Assembly (NCBI GenBank): GCA_036940085.1
Contig: JALLBK010000571.1
Location: 1 to 15,600 of the forward strand
DNA length: 15,600 bases
Direction: 5' to 3'
Source of the DNA: Discostella pseudostelligera
Lineage: Eukaryota; Bacillariophyta; Thalassiosirophyceae; Thalassiosirales; Thalassiosiraceae
Each line of letters begins with the position of its first letter. Position 1 is the stretch's first letter. The notes beneath the pieces are model-generated. The model worked only from the letters and a program-made list of their open reading frames with translations, did no database searches and was not told the DNA's origin. Of the stretch, positions 1 to 8,725 are shown piece after piece. A program made the translations under genes and the position numbers.

Positions 1-242
1 CGCGATGAGATAGCTAAGGCTCATCACGGAAAAATGGCGCACAAATAAATTGGTGTCTAGAGACATGCCGATTCTCACATGGCAAATCTTGTCACATCAT
101 CAACATTATTTTAGTTGCACATGAATATGTCTTTTTTTAACGTCTTGTTTGGAGCTTGATTAATGGATGACGGATGAGTATTTGGGTCCAAACAGATCTA
201 AACAAATTGGTTGATGCCGACAATTCGACATATCTCAGAAAA

Positions 243-3145
243 TTACAATTCCGCCATCGACATTTGGTAATTTCGAATCTCTTTGCACTTCAATGTAAAA
301 TTGATAAACAACACACCGGCAAGAATCGCCCCAAGGAAAAGTGGTCCGCGAGAATCATCCCACCGTCCGGGGATACGAGTACGAATCTTCTCCGCTCTCC
401 ACAAGAAGAGATGCAGGGCGTAGAGACAGAAACCAAGTGCAATGGGAAGGAGTGCCATGGCATACCAATGTGCCGAAACGGAGTGAGTTTCGGACGCAAA
501 GGCAAGTATACCCGCCGAGATGGTGTACAATGTCACACCGGCATGCAACCAATGCAAGAAGGTACGTTCGTTGGCAAAGAAGACCTTGGGTTCAATCTTC
601 TGCACGGCTGTGGGTGTTAATAGTTCTTCATTGTTATAACCGCTGCAGAAGGGGAAGAGCCATCCAGCGCAGGTATCCTCGCAACATCCCTGTACCGTGG
701 CATTGAACATGATTTCTTCATCGGGAACATCATCGTCACCGTAGTACTTATCACCCGTGGTAGCAAGTTTGGGCTTGATAATGGAGGCAGTATTCGCGGT
801 ACGTCCCTTGGCATCCAAATGCGGCTCCTTGATATTGCCAAAGGGTAGGAGATGGTTGTACAATTCGTTTGCGCCGGGGCCGACGCCAGTTTCGGAATCT
901 TCCTTCACTAGAATCCTACCGCCACCGGACTGTAGGATAGATTCACGAATGCTAGCATCATCGATCCAGTAGGGTACCGAGCGGACATATTCCGGAAGTA
1001 GAACGGCACAACCATGGATGAATTTCGAAAACTTGTGCACCTCATACAACATACCACTGTTCTGAAGCTCGGTGACCCACGCGGGTGGCTCGGTGTTGGC
1101 ACCTCCCAACTCGAGCTTCACTTCCAAGACGGCATGGGGGAAGCGGGTGATCTCGTTTGTGGCGCAGGGCTTGTCGGGATCACGGAACCACTTCGCTCCA
1201 CCCTCAGTATCGTATCCACGCTCGGAAATCAATGTCAAGTTAGTATCGAGGGAGATTCGCACAGTGGCATCGAAGGGAATTTGAAATGCCGTGCGCATGT
1301 ACTGCGTTCGCATGGTCGGGACAAGTTGCTTCGTTTGTACGACCTGGACCATCTCACGGACGAGAGTTTCCCAATCGTCGACTTCGGCTTGGGTCATCTT
1401 CTTCTTCTTCAACATTTGTGCACGCTTCTCTTCGATGGGGTATTGATCGTTGAGGACGGATTTCACCTCGGATTCGTCCACCTGATGGATGAGATGGAGG
1501 TTGTGTAGTGGTGATAGTAACACAAGCAAACAGTGAGTGTACGGTGTTAGAGAGTCGGCAACATAGTCATAAATGACGGCAACTACAACGCATCGATAAT
1601 AATAGCCCGCACATCATCACGGCGTAACAAACGTCATCACAGATACATCATCTCAACAACAAAAAGTAGTACTTACAATAAACCTCTCCTTGACACTCGC
1701 CTCACCCGTCCACGTATCCCTGTGCGTCTTGCGCTCGAAGAAGACAATCTTGGGATCACCGGCACCGTACCAACGAAGACGGTAGGCAATGGCTCCAGGA
1801 GTCTTGTCGAGACGACCATGGTAGAGCTCTGCACCAAAGTATATGTATATAATTGAATAGATGCATGATGATGATGAGAGGGTATGGAACAAAAGGTCGC
1901 GATGGAGTGAGATACGAAGCATGAATGCTCTCGAGCGAGATGCTGCGCCCTACCGACACCATCCCTATCCAGTATTGATACATACAGAAAGTTAACCAAC
2001 AAAAAACAATTGCTCATATCTCACCCAACTGATCATTATCAAAGTACACACTATTCGTCAACTGCGAATCACTCTCTCCCGTACTCGTCTTTTGCAAAAA
2101 CACCGGCAGATGCTTTAGCACTGCATACTTGACCTTACTCACATCCTCGGTCCGAATCCAATACTTGGTAGTACTCCTTAAGAAACTTTGGTTGGTATCA
2201 TTGTTCCCCTCCTCGGCGGCATGATCATTTCGTAGTGTCGAGTAGATTGCCGAAAGACGGACTACGACATCGGAGTAGTCCCCACGGACCCAAGCTTGAT
2301 TGTGCATCCGATTAATGTAGAATTGTTTACAAGCATGTGCCGGGGCATTCTTATCATGTTTTTTTAATATCTTGTGAAATCCCATAAAGTTAATGTTGAC
2401 ATATTTTTCCAAGGTTAGGAAGGATCGGGCGACTTCGTCGGCGAGTTCACGAATGCGTTCTACCTCGATTTCATTGAGGGTGGTAACGCCGGCGACTTCT
2501 TTTTCAATGAGAGAAATATCGGAGCGGAGTTCGGTGACACGTTGGAGGGTGAAGGCTTCCACCTTTGCGAGTTGGGCGTCGATTTTGGAGTAGAAGTCTT
2601 CTTCGTTAACGGTCGGGTCGTCCTTGGTGAGCATACGACCAGCTTGGTTGGTGGGTGGGGGGGCGGTAAGGGACACTTCGCGAGTGGTGGGGTCCACTCT
2701 ATTGATGAATGAAGAAATAAGTTAACGTGGCAGATGATGAAGGAGAAATATTGGGTGGGAATGGAACGATGGAAGATGCGCAACGAGCATGACGAAAGAG
2801 TAAAGAGAGAAAGGTGAGACAATGAAGGAATGGAGGGGTATCATAGAACTCGAACCAACCTCCCCCCAAATCGAGCAATAAGATGCATCATCAGCAGTCA
2901 CACCACCTACCAGCACCCGCCATCGAAGCAAACAAAGCATCCATCAGCCAACGCCAAACAGTCCTACAAATATCTATCCAATCACAACGCGCACTGCACA
3001 TCTGACGCATACTGCAAACTCACTTGGCCAACTTGGTCCGACCCAAATCCTTAATAATCTCTTTCAGCGTATCATATTCCAAGTAGGCTTCGGGGGGATA
3101 TTCCGAGGCACGATTCTCGCTTAGCTTTAGGCCGAATTTCACCAT
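243..3145 (-). CDS. VTC4: VTC4-like vacuolar polyphosphate polymerase (SPX-VTC-DUF202), 4 exons
   Basis: The family polymerises ATP gamma-phosphate into polyphosphate and moves it across the vacuole membrane. Exons I derived: 3145..3024, 2698..2025, 1828..1677 and 1481..243, with GT-AG introns of 325, 196 and 195 bp and matching phases, giving 728 aa plus TAA, close to the usual length for fungal Vtc4. Residues 1-160 are an SPX domain starting MVKFGLKL, with the SPX helix motif GFHKILKKHDK near 147-157. Residues about 215-490 are the polymerase tunnel: STTKYW (K219), RLRWYG (R282, R284), FERKTH (K299), VKERF, MRTAF, RISLD, AVLEVK (E436) and KFSKF. All these charged tunnel motifs are present, so it should be active. 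A Cys-rich patch lies at 581-595. Three membrane segments follow (about 625-645, 655-677, 696-712), the first after the NERTFLHW motif of DUF202. Which VTC paralogue it is rests on the intact catalytic residues. Confidence 0.93.
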
Positions 3146-5640
3146 GGTTCAATATTAGTTTGAGGGCAACAACTGCGTAGTAGGAGGGGTGGTGTCGGCG
3201 GCGGAGATGAGATTTATGGCGACATCATGGTCATGGTGCCTCGCTCCTCGCTTGCTTTTTTGTGCGTGCATGCCACCGCTCGCTTTTGTATCTAGTGTGT
3301 GTGCGTGCCCTCCTCGGACACAAAAAGACGCGGGAAGAAGGATACAGCATGAAATCTTTTGTCCGAAATCAGGAAAGGTGTGAATCTCACTTAGAATTCA
3401 CAGAGGAATTAGTAAAGTCTTTCAATGCCCGCTGACCAAAAGACGAAGATCTTTCTCGATTTCAGAAGATTTGGACACTTTGGGTTGCTGAATTGAATCT
3501 CCCACCACCAGCTAGATACCCAGCTACCAGATGACTTGAATTATCTTGGCAGATGTGGCATTCTCCTACTATGTTCTTGTGTTGTACTAATAGTGATACC
3601 AAGTTAGTATTTCCAGTGTTGGCATTTGATGACTACCTTTTAGTTTTAGGGGTAACTACTAGTACTCCATGCTGTGTCAATTAAATCATGGCATAAAAAG
3701 GGTGTGTTGTGGTATATGTCTCTGTCGTGGACATGGGTGAGTGATGTTGAGAGTGGCCTCTGAGGACTGAGGATACCATTGCGAATAGGAGGCTGGATGC
3801 TTTTGTAATACCAAGCCCAAGGTTTTGGATTGTTGAGATTTGTGGTGTTGGTGTGCTGTGTGGGAGTAGCGGCAATATCGCCAGGTTTTGTGCTTGTGCA
3901 ACAAGAAACACCTCATCTCCTCCTTCTCCTTCTACTTCTAGTTGTTGTAGTATGATCCTCCTGTTCCTGATCCTCCTTAACCATCTCATTGTGGGTTGTT
4001 GTTGTTCAATGTCCCAGCTTCATCTTGCAGGTCTTGCTCTTCTTTTTGTATTTTGTAAATCATCCTTGAGATGAGGACAAGTAAAAAGTTAATCTGGAAC
4101 ATCGCTACAATATCATCATCTCCCCAAAGCCCAAAGCTTTCATGTTTCATGCCTGCATCTGCATGAGGTAGTAGGTATGAAAGCCAATCATACTACTCAC
4201 CATGACTATCACTCCTCATCGTCTTGCAACAGCAACCTTGGTAGTAGTCATATGCTGATCTGAGGAGCTTGCGGTTCTTGTTGAGGATTTTTGTGTCATC
4301 ATGATCATGAATCCCTGTTATCCTCCCCCTTTCTCTCCTTGCCATTTGCCATCTTGTGTCACACCTCACAGCTGTTGCATTCTTGTTTGTTGTTGTTGGA
4401 TCAGTAGCAATAAACTACTCTAACTTCTTATGTTGTTCTGTTCTGTTGTTGGATCCTCATCATCTGCATCCTCTTCTTTAATTCCTATTGTCTGGTGGTG
4501 CAGGTGCCCTTGTCATCATCAACCTTCCTCATGATGACCATTAGCAGTAGTCCTCTTCCACTTCACTAGGCAACAAGCAACAAGCTTTCACCGCCTCAGA
4601 ATTTTCAGTAGCACTACTCCTGCTTAATCCTCTGTCACTCTTTGTCACACTTTGCATACTATCTCAGACATCCTCCTCAGACATCCTCAGTCCTCCTCCG
4701 ATGTATACTGCAAAAGAGCAAAAATGAAGGAGGCCGAGAGTAGTAAGGGGTAAATGCTGATTATACAAAAACTACAACTATTACTTGCAGTCGTTCTTCA
4801 CACATTTTCCTCCTCCTTCCCCTATTTGTTCCTCTCCTCTTTTCTCGCACCTTGTCACATAATTCAGTGGTACTAGTCTGCATGATCCTCCTCCATAGAA
4901 GAAGTACTACAAATCAAGTGGACAGACTCTAGCAATTTGTACTAGTACTTGCTCATCATCACTACTCTACTACTTCTACTACACTATTATGGCAACAAGC
5001 AACAAGCAACCAAGTTCTTGTGTTTCACTCAGCATGCAATAGACAATAGAGATAGAGATGCAATGTCATGGTTTTCATGTTCTTTGCCAGCATTGCTGTT
5101 CATAGTGTAGTCTACTAGGAGGAGATCATGTGCTACCTGGATTTTGATTCTGTGCTGTACTTCTATCCTCCTCAATGGTGGCAATGGTGGTGGTGGGACT
5201 GATGTCATGGTGGTGTGTGGATGAATCAATGCATTTCCCCACATAATGAAAAGGTCGTGTTCATCATGTGATACTACAAGCTTAAATCCACCACAAGATC
5301 TCAAGTAAGTCAATGTATCATCCATTAGTGAACAATCTTTTCAAGTGTTCCCACAATCTGCAGGGACAACACAGTAAAATATCTGAAGGAGGGGCATTCA
5401 GCAATAGGACAAGTTCCCCAACTCCCAATTCAATATTAGGTACAAGCAGAACATCCTTTCAACAAATTAATACTCATGCAAATTCCAAATGGCAACATAA
5501 CATAGTGTTACAGTTTACAGTCAATATCATTGGAAATGAACATCTACAATTCTAATCCCTGTGAGAATCCGCTCCATCCTCATGCCCAGGAACATGATTT
5601 GTCCACCATCCCCCCTCAGCATCCCCTGCCTGCATTCCTA
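3146..5640. other. Long intergenic stretch, pyrimidine-rich on the plus strand, no supported gene
   Basis: About 2.5 kb upstream of the VTC4-like gene. Open frames here are short (the longest are about 100 codons, at 3681-3989 and 5029-5325, both minus), resemble no family I know and have no convincing splice partners. The plus strand is rich in TCCTCC, TTGTTG and ACTACT runs, especially 3900-5000. A 17-bp sequence (GGCAACAAGCAACAAGC) occurs exactly twice, at 4569-4585 and 4991-5007, and CAGACATCCTC is tandemly repeated near 4665-4690. The first few hundred bases (3146-3450) probably hold the VTC4-like promoter. A non-coding transcript is possible but nothing in the sequence proves it. Confidence 0.5.
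4569..5007 (+). repeat. Pair of identical 17-bp direct repeats (GGCAACAAGCAACAAGC)
   Basis: Exact copies lie at 4569-4585 and 4991-5007, 422 bp apart. Each contains an internal CAACAAG tandem. They sit in the gene-free pyrimidine-rich stretch. The role is unknown; this may be simple-sequence drift. Confidence 0.6.
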
Positions 5641-5985
5641 CTAATTTGGAGAAGGCGCTGCTGCTGGCAATCCGGTAGTAGTCTCCACTTTCCAATCCAA
5701 ATTCAATTCATTCGTAAACTCCGACAGATCCTCAAAGGTCACCACCGATCCTTCCTCGGCGATACTGCCCCCACTCAAACCCACACTGCTACTGCTGGCG
5801 CCGATGCTGCTGCTCGATCGAGCATCCAGATGCAGACCCGACAGATCGAGATCGAAGGAGCATGTTCGTTCCTTCTTTTGCTTCATTTCATGATGATCTT
5901 TGGAAGTAGATTGTGAACCTCCTCCGAGTAAGGAATCGAGGGCACGAGGTGCCGCTCCGGCGAGTCGATTGACGGGGTTCTTCAT
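5641..5985 (-). CDS. Possible small unrecognised protein (114 aa)
   Basis: Complete frame from ATG (5985) to TAG, 114 aa. I recognise no family. It has a basic N-terminus (MKNPVNRLAG), a Lys/Glu-rich middle (about 33-41), a Ser/Gly-rich stretch (about 58-75) and an acidic C-terminal part with FEDLSEFTNELNLDW (about 84-98), which could be a short amphipathic helix. No signal peptide or membrane segment is visible. Codon use is mixed but compatible with a real gene. Another minus-strand frame (6296..5985, 103 aa) ends in a TAA that overlaps this ATG as TAATG, so an upstream exon or 5' UTR intron is possible: a donor-like AAAAG/GTATGC lies at 6151/6150 and a CACAG acceptor ends at 5995. That splice would not fuse the two frames. 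It could also be a chance ORF. Confidence 0.4.
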   Translation of the reverse strand: MKNPVNRLAGAAPRALDSLLGGGSQSTSKDHHEMKQKKERTCSFDLDLSGLHLDARSSSSIGASSSSVGLSGGSIAEEGSVVTFEDLSEFTNELNLDWKVETTTGLPAAAPSPN

Positions 5986-6517
5986 TATGTGTTTCTGTGA
6001 CTGTCGGTGTCAATGTCTCCCTGTACTTCTTTGTCCACGTCGCGACAATAAAATTGAGCAGATAGGCGGAGAATTAGTTCGCAATTGTCATGCATAGCGA
6101 TCAAGCTATCAATCAGAGAGAGAAGCGCCTCGAAAGTTACTTCCGCATACCTTTTCGATTGATGCCGCTTATTGATACTGTTGAGTTCTGCACCATCGTC
6201 ATCGTCCAGCATGTTGCTGCTTACTTCTCTGCATGCAGGCAGCAAGCAGTTCTGCGATCTTGTGCTCCATCCTGCTCCATCTAACCCTCTCCGCATTTAT
6301 GTTGACACCATCTCTCAGTACTGGTCCCCACTGGTTCCTACGTGAACCCCGAACAAACGGACGCAGACAGACGTCTCATCTGCCCAAGCTCCAGCTCTAG
6401 CTCTAGCTCTAGAGGATGGACGCAAATAGATGATGATCAAATCTACTATCTATGCACACCAGTGAATTAAATCAAGTTCAAATATCTTAGTAGGAGTAAT
6501 TCATATTATCATAATCT
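5986..6517. other. Intergenic region with a hexanucleotide tract
   Basis: Lies between the small 114-aa frame and the 3' end of the ClpP gene. It contains the 103-codon minus frame 6296..5985, which resembles no family I know, and a short tandem array of TAGCTC at roughly 6393-6412. The stretch nearest the ClpP stop is AT-rich, as expected for a 3' UTR. I support no gene here. Confidence 0.4.
6393..6412. repeat. Short TAGCTC hexanucleotide tandem array
   Basis: About three consecutive AGCTCT/TAGCTC units in plain sequence just beyond the ClpP 3' end. A microsatellite-scale repeat with no obvious role. Confidence 0.6.
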
Positions 6518-7998
6518 CTAAAGAATGGGCATGGGTGGCTTGGTAATATGACTAGTCTTCGTCTGAATCATCTCATCAATAATTCCATAATCCACCGCCT
6601 CCTCCGCCGTCATGAAAAAGTCTCGATCACAATCGGCCTCAATCTTATCCTTTGGTTGATCACAATACTCGGCAATATAGGTATTCAAAACTTCCCGGAT
6701 GAACAATATCTCCTTCGCTTGGATTTCAATATCGGCCGCCTGGCCCTGAGCCCCGCCGAGTGGTTGATGGATCATAATACGTGCATTGGGCAAGGCACGT
6801 CGTTTTCCGGGAGCACCAGCACCAAGGAGGAAAGCACCCATACTTGCCGCCATACCAAAGCATACCGTGGCTACATCACATGGAACATATTGCATCGTAT
6901 CATAAATTGCCATACCAGCGCTGACACTTCCCCCGGGGCTATTAATGTAGAGTGTAATATCCTTGGTAGGATCCTCATTGGCCAAGTAGAGGAGTTGGGC
7001 TACGAGGACATTGGCAATTTCATCATCGACGCCCTGGCCGAGGAGGATGATACGATCTTGTAGTAGGCGGGAGATGACATCTTTTTGTGATCGACCATCG
7101 TCCACGACGGGCATGCGGACGGGTCCGCGAGGTGGTTGTTCGTCGGGATTTTTGCGGCGGGGGTCGACCTATAAATATCATAACATACACATGGAATGAT
7201 GTTTGTACGTTGTCATTGGTGGAATGGTAATTTGTGGGCACGTCGTGGGAAATAATGTTGCGCAATTGTTCGTGAGCATTGATTGGGAGAAAGTGGGGAT
7301 GCAAATGAAAGTCAGAATAATGTGATGGACAAAAAAGATCATGATGTGTCGAAGTGTGAAACGATTGCTTGACATTCAAATCTGATACAGCGACCGCGGG
7401 TGCTACTCCTCAATCAAAAGCAATACATGTCATGAAGTGGAGGATATCCCCTCATATAACTGTCGTTTGGACCTTCTGCCATGAGAATCACTCGTCGTAA
7501 TATTTTCCCCCTCCTGGCCTCACAATTGATTATCAATATCACTTCTATTTTCCAACACCCCAACTCTGCTGGAAATTCTCTGCAAATTCCGATTCCGATG
7601 AACCCAAAAAACAAAAGAGAGATATCTAGCTTATTTCACGGACCATGAATCTTCGCGCAACCTGGCTCTCCCCATCAGAGGTTTCGAGGGCCGCATCACC
7701 CCCGATCGACGACACCACAAAATCAAAATAATTCCAAAGGGAACCAACAAATATTATACCGCGAAACAGAATCAACAGCAATAGTCAAACGCACCTCAGG
7801 CTCTGGCTCTCCCGGAGGAGGGGCCATTCTCGGATAACTACCACCGCTAGTAATGCCACGATGAATCGACATGATGCTCTTGTACTGCGCTGCCAATGGT
7901 GATCGCTGAGAATTCATGCTTAGTGAAAATGCCGAGCACGATGTGCTCATGGCCAATGCCGAAAGGAGGGCTGCTGGGATGGTGGTGGAGAGCTTCAT
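6518..7998 (-). CDS. clpP: ATP-dependent Clp protease proteolytic subunit, plastid-targeted, 2 exons
   Basis: ClpP is the serine-protease ring of the Clp complex and degrades unfolded or tagged proteins fed by Clp ATPases. Exon 1 is 7998..7795 (68 codons) and exon 2 is 7168..6518, both phase 0, giving 284 aa. The 626-bp intron runs from GTGCGT to TATAG. Exon 1 encodes a signal peptide ([20 protein letters not shown]) ending in CSAF-SLSM, which fits the diatom plastid-import rule of a Phe after the cleavage site. The mature region carries [18 protein letters not shown], the active-site serine in GMAASMGAF (Ser177), histidine in MIHQPLGG (His202) and aspartate in DRDFF (Asp251), so the triad is complete. 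The internal ATG at 7114 would give a 198-aa form without presequence; the upstream frame and splice sites argue against it as the main start. E2F-like and ACGT-type repeats lie 150-280 bp upstream. Confidence 0.93.
7169..7794 (-). other. Long intron of the clpP gene
   Basis: 626 bp between the presequence exon and the protease exon, with donor CCTGAG/GTGCGT and acceptor TTTATAG/GTCGAC. Joining the exons keeps frame and gives GEPEPE-VDPRRK. Open frames inside (for example 7414-7614, minus) look like chance and do not need to be exons. I see no internal gene. Confidence 0.75.
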
Positions 7999-8153
7999 TG
8001 TTATGATGAATGAGATGATGCTGGGAGCTGCTAGGGCCGGCGGTATGCGTGGTACGATGATAGGGATAGGTACGATGGCGGCGATTGCGGCGGCGGAAAT
8101 GATAAATTATTCCACGCGGAAGCACACAGAGAAGAAGAAGACGATCTTTGATG

Positions 8154-8278
8154 ACGTGGCAATGGCATTTTGGCGGGAGATTCTTACACGTGGCAATGAT
8201 TTGGCGGGAGCTAGTTGACTCGTTTGGATTCATTGAGGACTCGACTCCAAACTTACATTTGGCACTATTTGGCGGGAG
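8154..8278. promoter_or_regulatory. Repeated ACGTGGCAATG / TTTGGCGGGAG modules upstream of clpP
   Basis: TTTGGCGGGAG occurs exactly three times, at 8169-8179, 8200-8210 and 8268-8278. ACGTGGCAATG occurs twice, at 8154-8164 and 8188-8198, each just before one of the first two copies. TTTGGCGG resembles E2F/DP sites but is not the strict TTTSSCGC form. The ACGT cores resemble bZIP sites, and TGACGT (8152-8157) matches the CO2/cAMP-responsive type known from diatoms. They lie about 155-280 bp upstream of the clpP ATG. Function is inferred from motif and position only. Confidence 0.45.
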
Positions 8279-8617
8279 CAGAGGACTCGATTCGCAGCGA
8301 CGGCGACGAGCAAACGATAAAAGTTGATGAAAAGTCGGAGGTTGTAAGGATGATATTGCACCCTATTGCACCAATAGAGAGAGCAGCATCAATAGGGTCG
8401 GTGTTTTGGGGCAGTTAATGCAATTTTGGAGGTCTTCACTCGCCGACTGGTGGTACTTTAATTTGGAAGTGGTAATACCGTTAATTTACATTGACACCAA
8501 ACTTTATCCACTGAAAAAGAAGCAACTTTTCATCTCATATCTTCATTTCGGGGCCCAATCATTACTGCATACAAAACAATCCTCAGGATGATATGCTGAT
8601 TGCTGCAACCAACGGAT

Positions 8618-8685
8618 GGGCATTTCATACGCCGTCCACGAAATGGCCACAATCGGTGTGTACAGTGCAACTCATGCATTTGCCC
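8618..8685 (-). pseudogene. Degenerate partial copy of the carrier gene 3' end
   Basis: This segment aligns with 8756-8824 inside the mitoferrin-like gene, offset 138 bp with one indel. A 21-bp core is identical (8631-8651 and 8769-8789). Read on the minus strand it gives VALYTPIVAISWTAYEM against VALHAPSVAISWTAYEM in the real gene. The copy then diverges, lacks the gene's stop codon and is preceded by an in-frame TGA. It is therefore a remnant of a small tandem duplication, unless it serves as an unrecognised alternative end; I saw no good acceptor site for that. Confidence 0.7.
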
Positions 8686-8725
8686 AACCATATTTTGTTC
8701 AAATGTTGTATACCGATGCATGCTT

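Larger units (their letters stand above)
7999..8725. other. Intergenic region: clpP upstream side and carrier downstream side
   Basis: Lies between two minus-strand genes. The part near 8000-8300 is upstream of clpP and contains the repeated ACGTGGCAATG and TTTGGCGGGAG elements. A short TATTGCACC tandem lies at 8354-8372. The part from 8618 to 8685 is a degenerate copy of the 3' coding end of the carrier gene. Plus-strand frames here (7916-8218 and others) overlap the clpP start and look like chance. Confidence 0.5.

Noticed and set aside
174..1508. Plus-strand frames of 120-164 codons across the VTC4-like last exon.
   Set aside because: They lie opposite a clearly conserved catalytic domain and show no recognisable motifs.
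3096..3103. GGATATTC, a match to the P1BS phosphate-response element of plants, near the VTC4-like start.
   Set aside because: It lies inside coding exon 1, is only eight bases, and I found no convincing copy upstream.
3681..3989. A 102-codon minus-strand frame as a gene.
   Set aside because: There are no recognisable motifs, the sequence is low-complexity pyrimidine/purine-rich, and a second overlapping frame is equally open. It is not enough to call.
6548..7063. A 171-codon plus-strand frame over the ClpP exon.
   Set aside because: It is a shadow of the conserved ClpP coding strand, which has its full catalytic triad.
7114..7114. Taking the internal ATG as the clpP start (198 aa, no presequence).
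   Set aside because: An in-frame, phase-matched upstream exon with a signal peptide and SAF motif fits better, and the coding frame runs on upstream of this ATG to a splice acceptor.
7916..8218. A 100-codon plus-strand frame divergent from clpP.
   Set aside because: It overlaps the clpP presequence exon in antisense, is Ala/Met-rich by composition and crosses the promoter repeats. No homology is recognised.
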